Origin: Isochrysis galbana
Taxonomy: Eukaryota > Haptophyta > Isochrysidales > Isochrysidaceae
Direction of reading: 5' to 3'
Length of the DNA stretch: 64,000 bases
Assembly (NCBI GenBank): GCA_018136815.1
Contig: CM030933.1
Location: 6,983,137-7,047,136 of the forward strand
Made by a program: the position numbers and the translations under genes. How positions within the stretch are numbered: position 1 is the stretch's first letter; the number at the start of each line of letters is the position of its first letter. Positions 1-10,524 of this stretch are shown piece by piece. The notes under the pieces were generated by a model. It was not told the origin of the DNA and searched no databases. It saw only the letters and a list, made by a program, of their open reading frames with translations.

Positions 1-1070
1 TGAAGGTCTCCTCTCTCATTTTGTGCATACGGATACGCGTCTTGGCCTGACAGATCGAGACGTGGCTAGAGCTATTGCTATTCTCACAGAGGGATGATGC
101 GATGATGATCGTAGCAGATGCAGCGCGCATACCATGCATCATGAGTTCGGTTCGCGGTCTTTTTCCGTATCGAGTGCGGGGCAGACTTTGCAGATTTGAT
201 AGCATCGATCGGCCGAATGAAGAACAGCACCGATTCCATCTCACAGCTGCCCCTGCCGCATGCCTGAGTTCAAGTCAGGATGACGCAGTATAGCTCACGC
301 CGGCCTATGAAACCATATATCAGATAGTCGCCGTGTATACGTAGCACCACCTGAGTCCTACAAATCCAACAATAAAGAAAGAAAGGGCGAAGAGGAAGGA
401 GCGAAGACGGTGACAGCAAGGGTGATGTCATGCTAGAACGCGTGCGAGTGTCAGAACCCAAGATGGTAGATGAAAACACTCTTGAAGTTGCCCAAAACTG
501 CTCCTAGTACACTTCCCCCGGGAAATCGAAGAGCGACTGAAACCTCAGGTTCGTTTTTGCGCTTTTTCGCCCCCCTTGCAATGGGACCCCCAGCGACTTT
601 TATATTATCCCCCCAAACCCCCCCTCCCCCAACTCGGAGGTCAAGGGTTCACTTTCACTTCAGCTTGGCCTTGTCCATTCGGTCGCGTTCCGTCCAAAGA
701 GGACCATGCGAACATTTTTATTTTACATTCCCAAAATATACAGCGGGTTTGTCGCGTTACGTCGATTTTAATTATAATCAAGATAAACTCTCACGATAGT
801 CAAGGATAAACTCTCACGATAGTCAAGATACTTATAAATCACGAGTTTTTTAGCAGCGGACTTACCATAAAATACTAATAAAATCTCACGATACAGGTCT
901 CGTGATGAGTTGCAATCACTTCGACATGCTGGTGCACGGCGTGCATCTAATGTTTCCAGACGCGCGTCATCTGCGCGGGGGGCGCCGTGCGTGCGCATGG
1001 AACCTTCGTCTGGATGTGCACACCGTCCAGATATCGCAAGGTGCGTCTAGGCAAGCTAGACTCCCCAACT
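1..1070. other. No gene recognised
   Basis: I see no supported coding gene here. A 25-base unit (about 783-828) containing CTCACGATAGTCAAG is present twice in tandem. The stretch near 690-715 shares GCGTTCCGTC and AAAGAGGACCA with 6421-6447 inside a degenerate LINE ORF1 copy, so part of 640-720 is probably old retroelement sequence. Base composition is lower in GC than the gene-bearing parts. Confidence 0.5.
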
Positions 1071-1845
1071 AGCTTTATATTGATATTGATAGTCAGTTGC
1101 AATGGAGCGCGCCGGCCCGGCGCCCCCCTCCCCCTCTCCTTTGGGCCCCCCGCCGCGGGCGGCTCCCCCGCCCCCATGGAGCAGTCGCAGTCGAAGTGAC
1201 AGCGTCCGCCCACTGAGGCCGAGCAGGTGCGTGCGACCCCGGTCGCGCCACACGCCACACAACCCGTGGCGAGGCTATTGCTGCGCACTCGTGTTCGCAA
1301 ACTCGACGGACTCGGCGAGAACCGCCCAAGCGGGTATGGGGCGCCAACCAAAAAAAGCGATCGACTCGGGCGACCTTCGCCCACTATACAATGCGGGCAG
1401 CAAGGGCGACCTGATCCCTAGCGCGGAACGAAAGACGAAAGTCCCTAGCCGCAAGGCTGGGTGCTAGGTGTGGAGTACCTGGTTACAGCTAGGCCATCAA
1501 CCCGCTAAGAGACGAGGGCCATGCACACGGAGAAACACCCCAGAGACAACCCCAAGAAGGACCAAGGAGCGCAAAGCGCACACACAACACCACAACACAC
1601 GCGGGACACGGAGAGCAGAGGCGAAACGTCAACTCAATTCAAAAAATCTTGCCCGGAACACGCACCCGACCCGGGCCCATGGTAGTGTACCAAGGCCGCA
1701 CCCCCGACACCAAAGATAAAGGAACGAGGGGGGGAAGGCGAGGGGGCGGAGAGACGGGAGAGAAGGGCGATGGCAGGCGTGCAGTAGAATACGCTGTCTA
1801 GCGATAGGTGTGTAGCACTGCTGAATCTTCAGATCTTTTTTTTTC
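1071..1845 (+). mobile_element. Internally deleted LINE copy: ORF1 head fused to ORF2 tail
   Basis: Starts with a damaged 5' stem-loop (1075-1100, containing a short ATTGAT duplication) and then ATGGAGCGCGCC, the shared ORF1 start of the local LINE. The open frame 1102-1467 (121 codons) passes from the Pro-rich ORF1 head into a tail with AGMGRQPKK, which matches the C-terminal end of the LINE RT protein seen on the minus strand at about 50150-50210 (ANMGRQPKK). The central ORF1 and the RT are missing. Downstream, 1690-1720 matches in reverse complement the LINE 3' UTR at 23650-23720, and 1810-1845 ends with CTGAATCTTCAG and a T run. I see no clean target-site duplication. Same design as 46297-46921. 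Confidence 0.65.
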
Positions 1846-1849
1846 ATGG

Positions 1850-1965
1850 GTCATGGGGGCCGGGGGGCCGCCCTCGGCGGGTAGCCCGAAGGAGAAGAGG
1901 GGAGCGGCGGCGCGCTCCATGCTGGCAACTGACTATAAATAATATTCAATGTTATATCCTAGCCA
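1850..1965 (-). mobile_element. LINE 5' head fragment, inverted
   Basis: Read on the minus strand this contains TATAGTCAGTTGCC, then ATGGAGCGCGCCGCCGC and the CCTTCGGGC block that open the LINE ORF1 copies at 5795, 34864 and 46319. It is a short 5' fragment lying directly against the 3' end of the forward copy that ends near 1845, in opposite orientation. Nothing else of the element is present. Confidence 0.6.
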
Positions 1966-2209
1966 ACCCCACTAGCTAATTGGACACAACTTTTCCGTCC
2001 CGGAATCCCGCCATGCCTGACGGGCCAGGTGTCCGAGTGATACCGGGGGGTGGGGGCACTGCCCCCTCCCCTCGATATTTGTCCTCCCCCCGGTGCATGC
2101 ACCGGCAGGTCGTTTGCCTTCATTTGGTACCCCTCGTTTCCAAATACGCGATGCGTCGGTATAAAAGAAATCCCGGGGGGGGGCATTCGTGAGATAGGAG
2201 CCCAGAAGC
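1966..2209. other. No gene recognised
   Basis: GC-rich intergenic sequence with several short G and C runs. No coding signal or repeat homology is clear. Confidence 0.4.
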
Positions 2210-2830
2210 GCTAATCTCCCTCGCTAGAGCGAGTGGCCGCGGCGAGCCGCGGCCCTTCCCTCCTGGCTCTGGCGCCCCCGTCTTCTCTTACCCAAACGGG
2301 GCGAGAAGACACGTTTCTGCCGGAGGGGGGAGCTGCCGCTCCCCCCTCCCCTCCCTCTTCCCTTTTCCTCCTCTCTTCCCTGCGGCGGGGGCCCATGGCC
2401 ATGGCGCGCGCCTGCGGCCCCTCTTCAGGTCCCCAGGTGGCCAGCAGGGGCCTGGGAGCGCAGCTCAGGGGGCAGGTGAGGCTGGGGCATGGCCCTGGCC
2501 CCTCCTGCCTCTCCCTCGCTGGCGCTCCGAGCCCCTGCGGGTCGACTGGAGCTGGTTGGGGGGTCCTGAACAGGGGGGCCCAGGGGGAGGAGGGGCTGGT
2601 CAGAGGGATGGGCTGGCCACGACAGGCCAGGGCGGGCGAATCAGGCGTGCCTGTGGGGAGAGGAATGGGTCAGCAGGGCAGTGTGCTCCTGGCAAGCCAT
2701 CAGGCGTGCCAGGAGAGTGGGTGGTTCCTCCCCCATGGCAGGGGAGGAGTGGAGAGAGAGGGGGCTCGTGCCCCCCCATGGGCGAACTAAGTATAAACTT
2801 AGTTGAACTGACTATAAAGTTAGTTGAGCA
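2210..2830 (-). mobile_element. Family B retroposon, inverted copy
   Basis: Read from the right, it begins with a perfect stem-loop AACTAAGT/TTAT/ACTTAGTT (2785-2804), then the CATGGGGGG...CCCCCC block and the GGGAGGAACCACCCA segment also seen at 10600-10640 and 24190-24215. A second, related stem-loop (AACTAACT/TTAT/AGTCAGTT, about 2805-2825) stands in front of the first, a tandem doubling of the leader. The body contains the GGCAGGGG/GGCCAGGG module shared with the other GC-rich families. The 3' end could not be fixed. The open frames across it carry no recognisable domain. Confidence 0.65.
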
Positions 2831-3162
2831 TCATCAGACATGAGACATTAGACTTTTTTTAGTAACATTTTAGCTTTAGCTTAGCTCTTTGGCATCCTTC
2901 CTCTACCTCTTCCTCCTCCGATCCACCCAACAACCAACAACAAAAATCCGTTTGAGCGCCACCCGAACCGCTGGACTTAATCATTGCATAACTGAATTTC
3001 ATAATGTGCAGATAGGGAGGGGGTTGCAATGGTCATGGCATTGGCTAGCGACGGTTCTCTCACTTCGGTAGTACCGGCAGCATCATGGCAATAGTAAATC
3101 GTGTTGAACACACATCAACCAACCACATGGAAGAAGCAAGCGCGATGAGCTACTGACACTCG

Positions 3163-3423
3163 TCATCTATAATACGATATGGCGCGCACACACACCAGCA
3201 AGGTGAGCGTCGAACCAGAGCTTCGGTCAGCCGTATCAGCCAGAGAAGAGGACCGTTTCTTGGTAGAGGCAAAGGATCGAGCGTGGCTCTCAATGCAGAA
3301 CGAAAGGACACAAGACGATCCATAGATCTCATGCGGTCTCCGATGTGGTGGCCTCGCCGCAACAATCACGACGGCAACATACATCTTCGCGATCGCAAGC
3401 ACGCGAAGTGCAGTCGAACCCAT
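3163..3423 (-). CDS. Small ORF with signal-like N-terminus (uncertain)
   Basis: An 86-codon frame from the ATG at 3423 to 3163, on the same strand as and downstream of the membrane-protein gene at 3589-4810. The first 22 residues (MGSTALRVLAIAKMYVAVVI...) look like a signal peptide or membrane anchor; the remainder is Ser/Arg-rich. I recognise no family. It could be the first exon of a longer gene, or chance. The nearest upstream gene ends 166 bases away with no obvious promoter between. Confidence 0.25.
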   Translation of the reverse strand: MGSTALRVLAIAKMYVAVVIVAARPPHRRPHEIYGSSCVLSFCIESHARSFASTKKRSSSLADTADRSSGSTLTLLVCVRAISYYR

Positions 3424-3588
3424 ACTGACGGTTTGTGGTGGCAAGCACTGTGTCTGTATCAAGTCAGCGAAGGCACTTTAAGTCCGCATCACTTGGCTTC
3501 GGTTTGGTCATGCAATGAGCGGGGCCAACAGACGAGCAATGGCGCAGTACTCATCGGTTTGCGAGGCGACGGTAAAGAGTGAAGACGT

Positions 3589-4810
3589 CTAGAAGAAGCT
3601 GCCACGGCCGGCAGAAGTCGTCTGAATAGGGTCGGCGAAGATGCCGGCGGCAACGAGGGCAAGCGCAAGGACGCCAATGACACCACCAACGGCAAGAGTG
3701 AAAGTCTGTTCGCTCTGCGAGTCTATCTCCACAAGTTTTTGGCACACAGCGGAGCGCTTTCCTGTGGTATCGCAGTCGAGAATACGGTAGACCCAGGTGC
3801 CCGGAGTAGGAACAGTGTCATCGAGGTAGGTGTAGCTGCCTCCATCAACACCTTTGGACTTGAGCGGCGCGAAGTTCTCGAACGTGGCGAGATCCTCGAA
3901 CGAATCCGAGCCTACGGCGCACGGTCAAGAGTCGAGTCTTGTGAGCCAACTAAGAATGTTAACACAGGGATGACCTGCGGAGTTCGTGGCATTAAGACAT
4001 CGGGCATACCTCCCTTCCTCCTCTGAACGATGAAGCCTGCGTTACCCTCCTCGTTGCCGGTCGACCACTTGAGCTCGACTTCGTCCTCCGAAATGATCTT
4101 GGATTTCAGACCACCACCTAGACGGGTGAGAATCAGAGTGAGTGCACGACAATTCCGTTGCCATAAGCACTTATCACGCTCGCCGAGGCCACCGGAGCCT
4201 CCCGAATCACTCGTATCTCCCAACGCGCTGTCTCACCAGCACCAAGCTCAGCTGCCTGCGGGTCGATCGAGAGGGTGTCGAGCTCCTTTGCCGCTGCCAT
4301 CTGCCTCTCCTTGCGCGCCTTGCGCTCCGCCTCTGCTCGCGCGATGGCCTCAGGATCTACCTTCATCCAAGGCGCAAACTCGACACCAGATTCAGAGCGC
4401 ATGTTCCAATACACCTTCTTGGCCTCCGGGGAGAGACTGTCGTCAGCCTGCTCCCTCTCTAGCTCCGCGAGGTACTCCTCCTCACTCATCTCCTCCGCCT
4501 CGGTCTGCTCTGCCATCCGAGCGAATGGCTGTGTGCGCGCAAGGGAGAGAGAGGGGGGGAATGCAGAGGGGTAAGCGGGGGGAGGGAAGAGAAGAGAAGA
4601 GAGAAGGGTGGGGGGGGGGGGGACTGGAAGCCTCGGCCCTGCGCTGCAGTGAAGCAGCGAATCGCGAGGGGTATGGGGGGGGGCGGAGCGGAAGCGGCGG
4701 ACCTGACGAGCCAGTTGTGGGGCGACCGGGCGAATCGCCACGCCATAGCTAACGAGCAGGCCCTCGACGAGTGCAGACGAGGCGGCTAGCGCGAGCATCA
4801 AGCGAGCCAT
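3589..4810 (-). CDS. Predicted plastid FN3-like single-pass membrane protein, 4 exons
   Basis: Exons (minus strand) 4703-4810, 4171-4528, 4010-4117 and 3589-3911 join in phase to 298 residues. Introns are 174, 53 and 98 nt; the first two and the third all start GT and end AG, and the third has a GTATGC donor. The N-terminus is hydrophobic (LMLALAASSALVEGLLVSYG), consistent with a bipartite plastid or secretory leader. Residues about 45-110 are acidic and coiled. The middle (about 150-250) has the beta-sandwich look of an FN3 domain: SEDEVELKWSTGNEEGNAG, then TYLDDTVPTPGTWVYRILDC. Residues 262-283 (FTLAVGGVIGVLALALVAAG) are a transmembrane helix close to the C-terminus. Function is unknown. 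Exon boundaries are inferred from splice signals and phase. The second intron is the least certain. Confidence 0.75.
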
Positions 4811-5149
4811 GTCTCTCTCTCCTCTCCTGCTCTCTCACCACCACAGAGTAGCGCCCCTCGCCCTCTTCTGCCTACCGCTGTTTGATCACATCTCTCTCTA
4901 CAGCCACAAATTCTAATGTTCTCTCTGGACAATCTCGTCCTCTCTCACATCTCTGTTGCCCCCCCCCCCCCCTCTCTTCCCCCTCCCCCCCCCCCCCCCA
5001 ACCTCCTCCCCCCCAAACCTCTGTGCTTTCAGTTCCCCCGTTCTTCCCCTTTTCTGAGCCTTGTTTCATCTCTCTGACTCCACGGCTGCGAGGGTGAGCA
5101 CACACACACACGCTCCCTTCTCCTCGCAGGCGCGAGATCGATCGCGGAA

Positions 5150-5196
<47 letters not shown>

Positions 5197-5222
5197 GAGG
5201 GAGAGGGAGAGAGAGAGAGGGA

Positions 5223-5275
<53 letters not shown>

Positions 5276-5296
5276 AGAGAGAGAGAGAGAGGGAGG

Positions 5297-5349
<53 letters not shown>

Positions 5350-5390
5350 AGAGAGGGAGAGGGAGAGAGAGAGAGAGAGAGGATGGGGCG
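4811..5390. repeat. Poly-C and (GA)n tracts upstream of the 3589-4810 gene
   Basis: Directly upstream of the minus-strand start at 4810 there is a CT-rich stretch (GA on the coding strand, 4812-4840), C runs (4958-5010), and then a 230-base (GA)n microsatellite with G interruptions (5150-5382). The same order, GA next to the ATG, then G runs, then CT on the coding strand, recurs upstream of the PDZ gene at 58764. It probably overlaps the promoter. Open frames of Arg-Glu repeats across it are artefacts. Confidence 0.7.
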
Positions 5391-5767
5391 CCCCCGTCGG
5401 AGAGGAGGGAGAAGAGAAGGGATTGGGAAACGTCCGAGAAGCTTCGCCTTTTCTTTGTCCTATAATAAATCTCTACTCTATGCTCTAATCTACAACAGAA
5501 TCCAACGAGCCACAGTAGCTACTGACAGACTGACGACAGAACTCCTAGCTCCCAGGCTCCCAGTCTCCTAGTCCATAGTGTCGAACATCGAACATAGACA
5601 TAGGCTACTATGCATTACTCTACTATGGATATATAGTACCGGTACGAGTACGGGTGCGTGAGTACGGGTGCGTTTCGTGGTTTTGCTCCATAGATAGATA
5701 GATAGTAGATAGAGGCTGAAACCCCGCACTGCGTCTGCAAACTGCATCGTGCATAGCTGCTTATCAT
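5391..5767. other. No gene recognised
   Basis: AT-richer spacer with a short GATA run near 5692-5706. No supported feature. Confidence 0.4.
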
Positions 5768-7010
5768 TGGCAACTAACTTTATAGTTGGTTGCCATGGAG
5801 CGCGCCGCCGCTCCCCACCTCTCCTTCGGGCCCCCCGCCGCGGGAGCCCCCCCAGTACCCATGGAGCTGTCGCTGGCGAAGCTTCGGCGAAGCGACCGCG
5901 TCCGCCCGCAGAGGCCGAGCAGGTGAGCGCGACCCTGGTCGCGCCGCACGGCCCGTGGCCCCGGTCACACCAAGGAAGGCAGCCATGCTGGCCCACCCCA
6001 TGGTGGGTCACAGGCTGTGACAAGCATCACACCAGCACCAGACCAGGAGAGACACTCATCCATCAGGCATGCCTTATGGCAGAGGCCTCTCTCACCCTGG
6101 TGACGGCCGCGCTGCCTCGGCGGCGCGGCCCGAGACCGGGTGGCCCTTATGGGCACAACTACAACACCAACAGCAAAGCGCACATAGACACTGACCCACC
6201 AACAACACAGCACAAGACCATACAGATGAGAGACTGCTTGGATGCGCCTTGGGGCTTGGGGCGCACGCTACACCGCCATGCCAGCTACCCACACGGACCC
6301 ACCCACAGCCTCACCACCCCCGACCGCCCCTGCTACTCAGTAGCCGCGCTCAGATGACAGATGAGGAGCAAGGCGCCATGGAGTCGGACGCAACCTTCGA
6401 ATTGTCCTTCCACCAAAGTCGCGTTCCGTCAAAAGAGGACCAGGTGGTTTTTCAACATATCTGTTTTCTTTTTAGTTATTAACAACAGTGGTACAAAACA
6501 AAGCTAATCACGCTTGCCCCCCCCCCCCCCCGCTTTCCTCTCAACACGCAGTGACTCTCCCCAGCTATGCGTGTTGAGTTTTCATCTTCTTCGTCTTTTT
6601 CTCACACCCATCTTCCTCGATGGCGACGATCTATTCGACCCGCTGGCATCTTTATTTATGTTTCAGCGGGCCAAGGCTCGTTTCTCGACGGAAGCTTCCC
6701 TCGAAAGTTGCTGCTTCTGATCGACGGGAAAACTATCCCGGTATCCCGGTGAACTACGCCGTGCGGGCGTGCAAAGAGATCAGCATGCCAGCAAACATTC
6801 AATCGCCCCATAAGCTAATGATCCATGGTAGCCTACGTCGTGGCTGCAAAGGCTGGCGGCCGGAGGTAGCAAAGGGCCTCCCCAACTCAGCCCGCATCTG
6901 CGAATGCGAGCAAGAGGCGGCAAAGCGCCGCGCACGGAACGAAGCGCAACGGCTCAACCCCCGCCCGAAATCGGCGCACCTCCGTTCCAAACAAAACTCA
7001 GATGCCTAGC
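5768..7010 (+). pseudogene. Degenerate LINE ORF1 copy
   Basis: The perfect 8-bp stem-loop AACTAACT/TTAT/AGTTGGTT (5772-5791) is followed by the ORF1 start ATGGAGCGCGCC at 5795. The head region (Pro-rich, PPAEAEQV, HGPWPR) follows; ATFELSFHQSR at 6390-6422 matches the FELSFHQ core of the better copy at 50615. After a gap, STRWHLY with a following Gly-Ser-Phe-Leu-Asp segment (6630-6760) matches the ORF1 C-terminal domain at 52620-52720. Frameshifts and a missing middle make it non-functional. The 3' end is not clear. Confidence 0.7.
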
Positions 7011-8056
7011 TAGGAGACTTTGGGAAGCAAGGGCGGCGCCCAGACTGAGGAAGGGATTCCACTTAGGCGCTAGGCTGTAGGGAGGGTACACGCTGGCTTA
7101 ATATGGTGAGTTAGTTTGGTGTATTAACGACGATTTATAGACTTACTACGAACATTTTGAAGACAAGCACTCTATTCACTGTCAGAGACGGTGTCACAGC
7201 GATGCGGTACTCCTAAGGCGTAATCATTCCGACCTCCCGCCGCCACAATGGACAACAACACACGTGTAAAGCATTTAATTTCTCCGGAGGATATTCGCGG
7301 AATGCTTGGTTGGAGGCACTGCTCGGTGAAGCGATCCAAGTTGAAGTCACGGCGCTTTGGAAGTCGCGAGTCGATCGATTCCAGATCACACGCGTTTGTC
7401 GATTGTGTCAGGACCTCCATTCACATTAGAAAATCGCTCGTTTCATTTTGTTTTCGAGAAGTGCACGTCCCCCCTCGACTGTCCCATGAAGCCAGCATGT
7501 ACCCACAAGGTATTTGTGAAGGTGCAGATTTAATTCTGCGAAGCTTAGGAGAGATATAATGGAAAAACTAAAAAGAACCTGCCTGATTTTGGAACGGAGG
7601 TAGTACTAATTTAATTACATATTTTGGCCGGGCCCTATTTAAAGAGCTCAACTTCAAATCGAGACCGGGCGCGGTGCATGCCCGTTTTCGACGATCCATC
7701 CATGTGGGGGGCCCCGCCAGACACCAAATACACTGGCGCCACCCGGGCCCGGGCGTCGTATTCGTATTCTGTTTTCTATCTGCTCAATCGGTGATCGGTC
7801 CATCGGCCTCTCCTCGATACACCCCTCGCCCACTTGCTCTCAAATCCCTCACTGTCACAACCCGTGACTTCTTCCGTCGCCCTCGCTTGAGCAGAGCCGT
7901 CTTCCTTGCTTCCTTGAGGTATTCTTTCTTCTCTTTGTGCAATCGCTATATCGCTATTTGTCCTGCCTTCACTAGTTTACTTTTAAAAATGTTGCTAGCT
8001 AAAAATGCCTCCGTCCTGTGCGCGGCTTCCTCTGTGATGGAGCGCACCGTCGCGCG
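7011..8056. other. No gene recognised; one unsupported ORF
   Basis: About 1 kb without a recognisable gene. A 103-codon frame from the ATG at 7248 to 7559 has no domain I can name and no clear upstream signal. The last 300 bases before the gene at 8057 are CT-rich in part (7800-7980) and may hold its promoter. Confidence 0.4.
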
Positions 8057-9855
8057 ATGCCATTCCGTCCGGTGTCACGTGTCCACTGGGCCGCGCTGGC
8101 CGTCGCGGCAGGTCTGTACGTGTGCTGGCGACGGAGTGCTCGACGGCATGCCCCACAAGCTCTCGTTCGACCGCTGCCACCATCGCAACTCATCGAGTGG
8201 CCAGGCTCACGCGAGGAAGCTGCTGCCAGAGCGCTTCTCCGACGGCAGCCGGGGATGAGGGAGGAGCTCGATACCTTCCTCAGCTCGTACCCGGTGAGCG
8301 GCCTCTACGATGATGAGGCAGACGCCGGACTCAGCGCCTTCTATTATTTCCTCCAGCACGTGCGCGCTGTGCTGGAATCCTCGCCGCGCTCTGAGATGCT
8401 GCGCCGCCTCGATGAGGAGCTTTCCATCCTCATCGACAATAGTCCTGTCGCTGCCAGTCTTGTTGGAGCTCTACGGCTGCCTCGAAGCGCGACTCTTATG
8501 CAGGTGGGCAGCTCATCGCCTGCTCTTCATTGATTTTGGCACCTTTGCGACTGATCGTTCAGTGCTTGCTTGCTATGCCATCGAACCAGGTGCACAACGC
8601 GATGGTACATGTCCACCCGGGCCGTCTGTACCATCAGTGGAAGAGCGCTGTGGAATCGAGCCAGAAGAAGGCAGCCTTCGTCGACGATACAGGAGTCCAA
8701 GATCGGGTTCGACGAGGATATGAGAGGAAGGCAGCTCTGCTTGGCCACGGTCCACCCTCGGCCGATGAGTTTGAGGCTGTTTTGGATAAAGCCAAGGTCA
8801 AGGAGATGGAGCAGCGTAGAGCAGCTGCTCATCGCGCCGCTGAGATCTGGCCAAGAGTGGAGGCGGACGAGCAATACCAGCGATACGTACAGTTGCAAGG
8901 GATGTGGAGAGACAGCGGGATTGAAGATCTCTGGCGCAATTTCGAAGAGGTGGACACTGAAGATGGCAAGTCGAGACAGAGGAGAGGGCTATGCTTTGAG
9001 TTGGATCAAGCTCAAATCTGTGTGGGGCTGATTGCTCTTAGACTCGGCCTCTTGCAGGGGAGCATGACGTCGCGAGCCGCAGCTGGTCTCCGATCTGCTC
9101 TCGGTATCTCCAGCAGCGTGTCTCGACGCGTCGCCGCAGCGCGCGCGGTGTTTTGGACAGACAAGTATGGCAAGCAACTCGGCGAGGCAGATCTTGCGCT
9201 TTTCGAGGTCTCTCCCAGGGAGACGCACCAAATGGTCGGTACGCACAAATGTGAAGTAGCTGGACAGTTGCTTGCCCTCTGCGAGATGAAGGCGGGATGT
9301 TTTGAGGTGTCTGCAGCACTTGAGCAACACGAGCGACATTTGCGTGCGGCAAGGGACCGGTGTGCTGATGCGCCATTTCTTCGTTTGGGATCGGGGCGTG
9401 GAGCTCCATTACTTGTCATTTCTCACTTGTGCGCCACACCAATCTTTGTGGCTACGTTGATTCCACGCCACAGGTTTGCAATAGGGGCTGAAGCACGGCT
9501 TGTGCAAGCAATAGGACAAGTGGCACGACGCAATGCTAGAGCAGCTCGCGTGACGCGCAACATAGTCCACGCAAGTGTGGCGGCAAATGGACCAATTGGA
9601 GGCCATGTCCATTCCGCATCCGGCGGCAACGATGAATCCGTGAGCGAGGAGGATTGTGTTGAGGACATCGCGGTGCGAATACGGCAGCTCATGGGCACTC
9701 ACCGATTGATGCAGTCGCCCCTCGGTCTTTTGCGAAGCAATAGAGGGGCAGAATGCGTGCTTGTTCTCGGCAAAAGCGAGAGTCTCGATACTGCTGCTAG
9801 ACGTAGCTTGCTGCGATACCTTGGGCCAAGGCCGCAATCATCGAAACAAGAGTAG
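8057..9855 (+). CDS. Unknown protein with N-terminal membrane anchor, 2 exons
   Basis: Exon 1 is 8057-8503, exon 2 is 8590-9855, joined in phase 0 across an 86-nt intron (CAG|GTGGGC ... AACCAG|GTGCAC), giving 570 residues. I start at the ATG at 8057; upstream in-frame codons are GTG only. Residues about 10-28 (HWAALAVAAGLYVCWRR) form one hydrophobic segment followed by arginines, so an anchored protein with a large soluble part is likely. The body is mostly helical and rich in charged residues (for example AKVKEMEQRRAAAHRAAEI). The C-terminal part alternates Ala/Arg-rich helices with a Gly/Ser/Glu linker near 9590-9660. I recognise no domain, motif or family. More introns inside exon 2 cannot be excluded. 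Confidence 0.6.
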
Positions 9856-10524
9856 GCGGGGTTTTCTTTGCACTCATCTACTTTAGAGAGATGACGGTGC
9901 TTGGTGTATTATTGGGCAATGCTGTTGGTGGTCAGGCGTGATGGCAGCCTTGCGGTACTCCGCTTGCCATGCGAAAGGGCTCAGACCTCACTTGTCCTCA
10001 TTTACGTGTCACATTGGTTGTACCGGAGCATCAATGCACACTGGCTGGAGCTGGTGCGCTTAACGTATGTTTTGGGCCTGTTACGGTTGACCTTTGAGTG
10101 CAGAGTCGTGAATTTGTGTGGTATGTGGTGTGCACCTGTCGTGACCTGTTGGCTGCTGGTGACGCGCAGTCCCTTGCGTGAGTCCCCCAAGCCCCTGAGT
10201 CCCCTGAGTGATCCTTTCGAGTCTACGAGTCCGCCCTACAAGCCCCTAGCAAGCGGCAGCCGCTCGCCGTACCCTTCCTCTTTCTCGTGCTTCCCGCCCT
10301 CTCCGTTCCGTGTCCCTTTCCCGTCAATTCCAAATGCCCGACCTCCCGACCTTGGCTTCCCCCCTTCTCTCGATGAGCCCGTTCCGGTCTCTCCCCGGAT
10401 GAATCATGCGCCGCGCGAGCCACCGGTGCGCCTTCGCGACTCGTTCCCAAAGAGGAAACGAGCTTCGCCACGACCACGACACCCAGGGCGCCACGCGCGA
10501 GGCGAGAATATTGAAAGGGTTTCT
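9856..10524. other. Intergenic, ending in a LINE 3' tail
   Basis: No supported gene. The last 45 bases (10480-10524) contain CGCGAGGCGAGAATATTGAAA, the 3'-terminal motif of the local LINE (compare 46888-46920). The rest of that element upstream is not recognisable. Pyrimidine-rich stretches (10240-10400) explain the long open frame here. Confidence 0.5.

Noticed and set aside
2233-2790. 185-codon plus-strand ORF
   Set aside because: Lies antisense through a family B element; no ATG context or domain.
5061-5465. Arg-Glu repeat ORF
   Set aside because: Pure translation of the (GA)n microsatellite.
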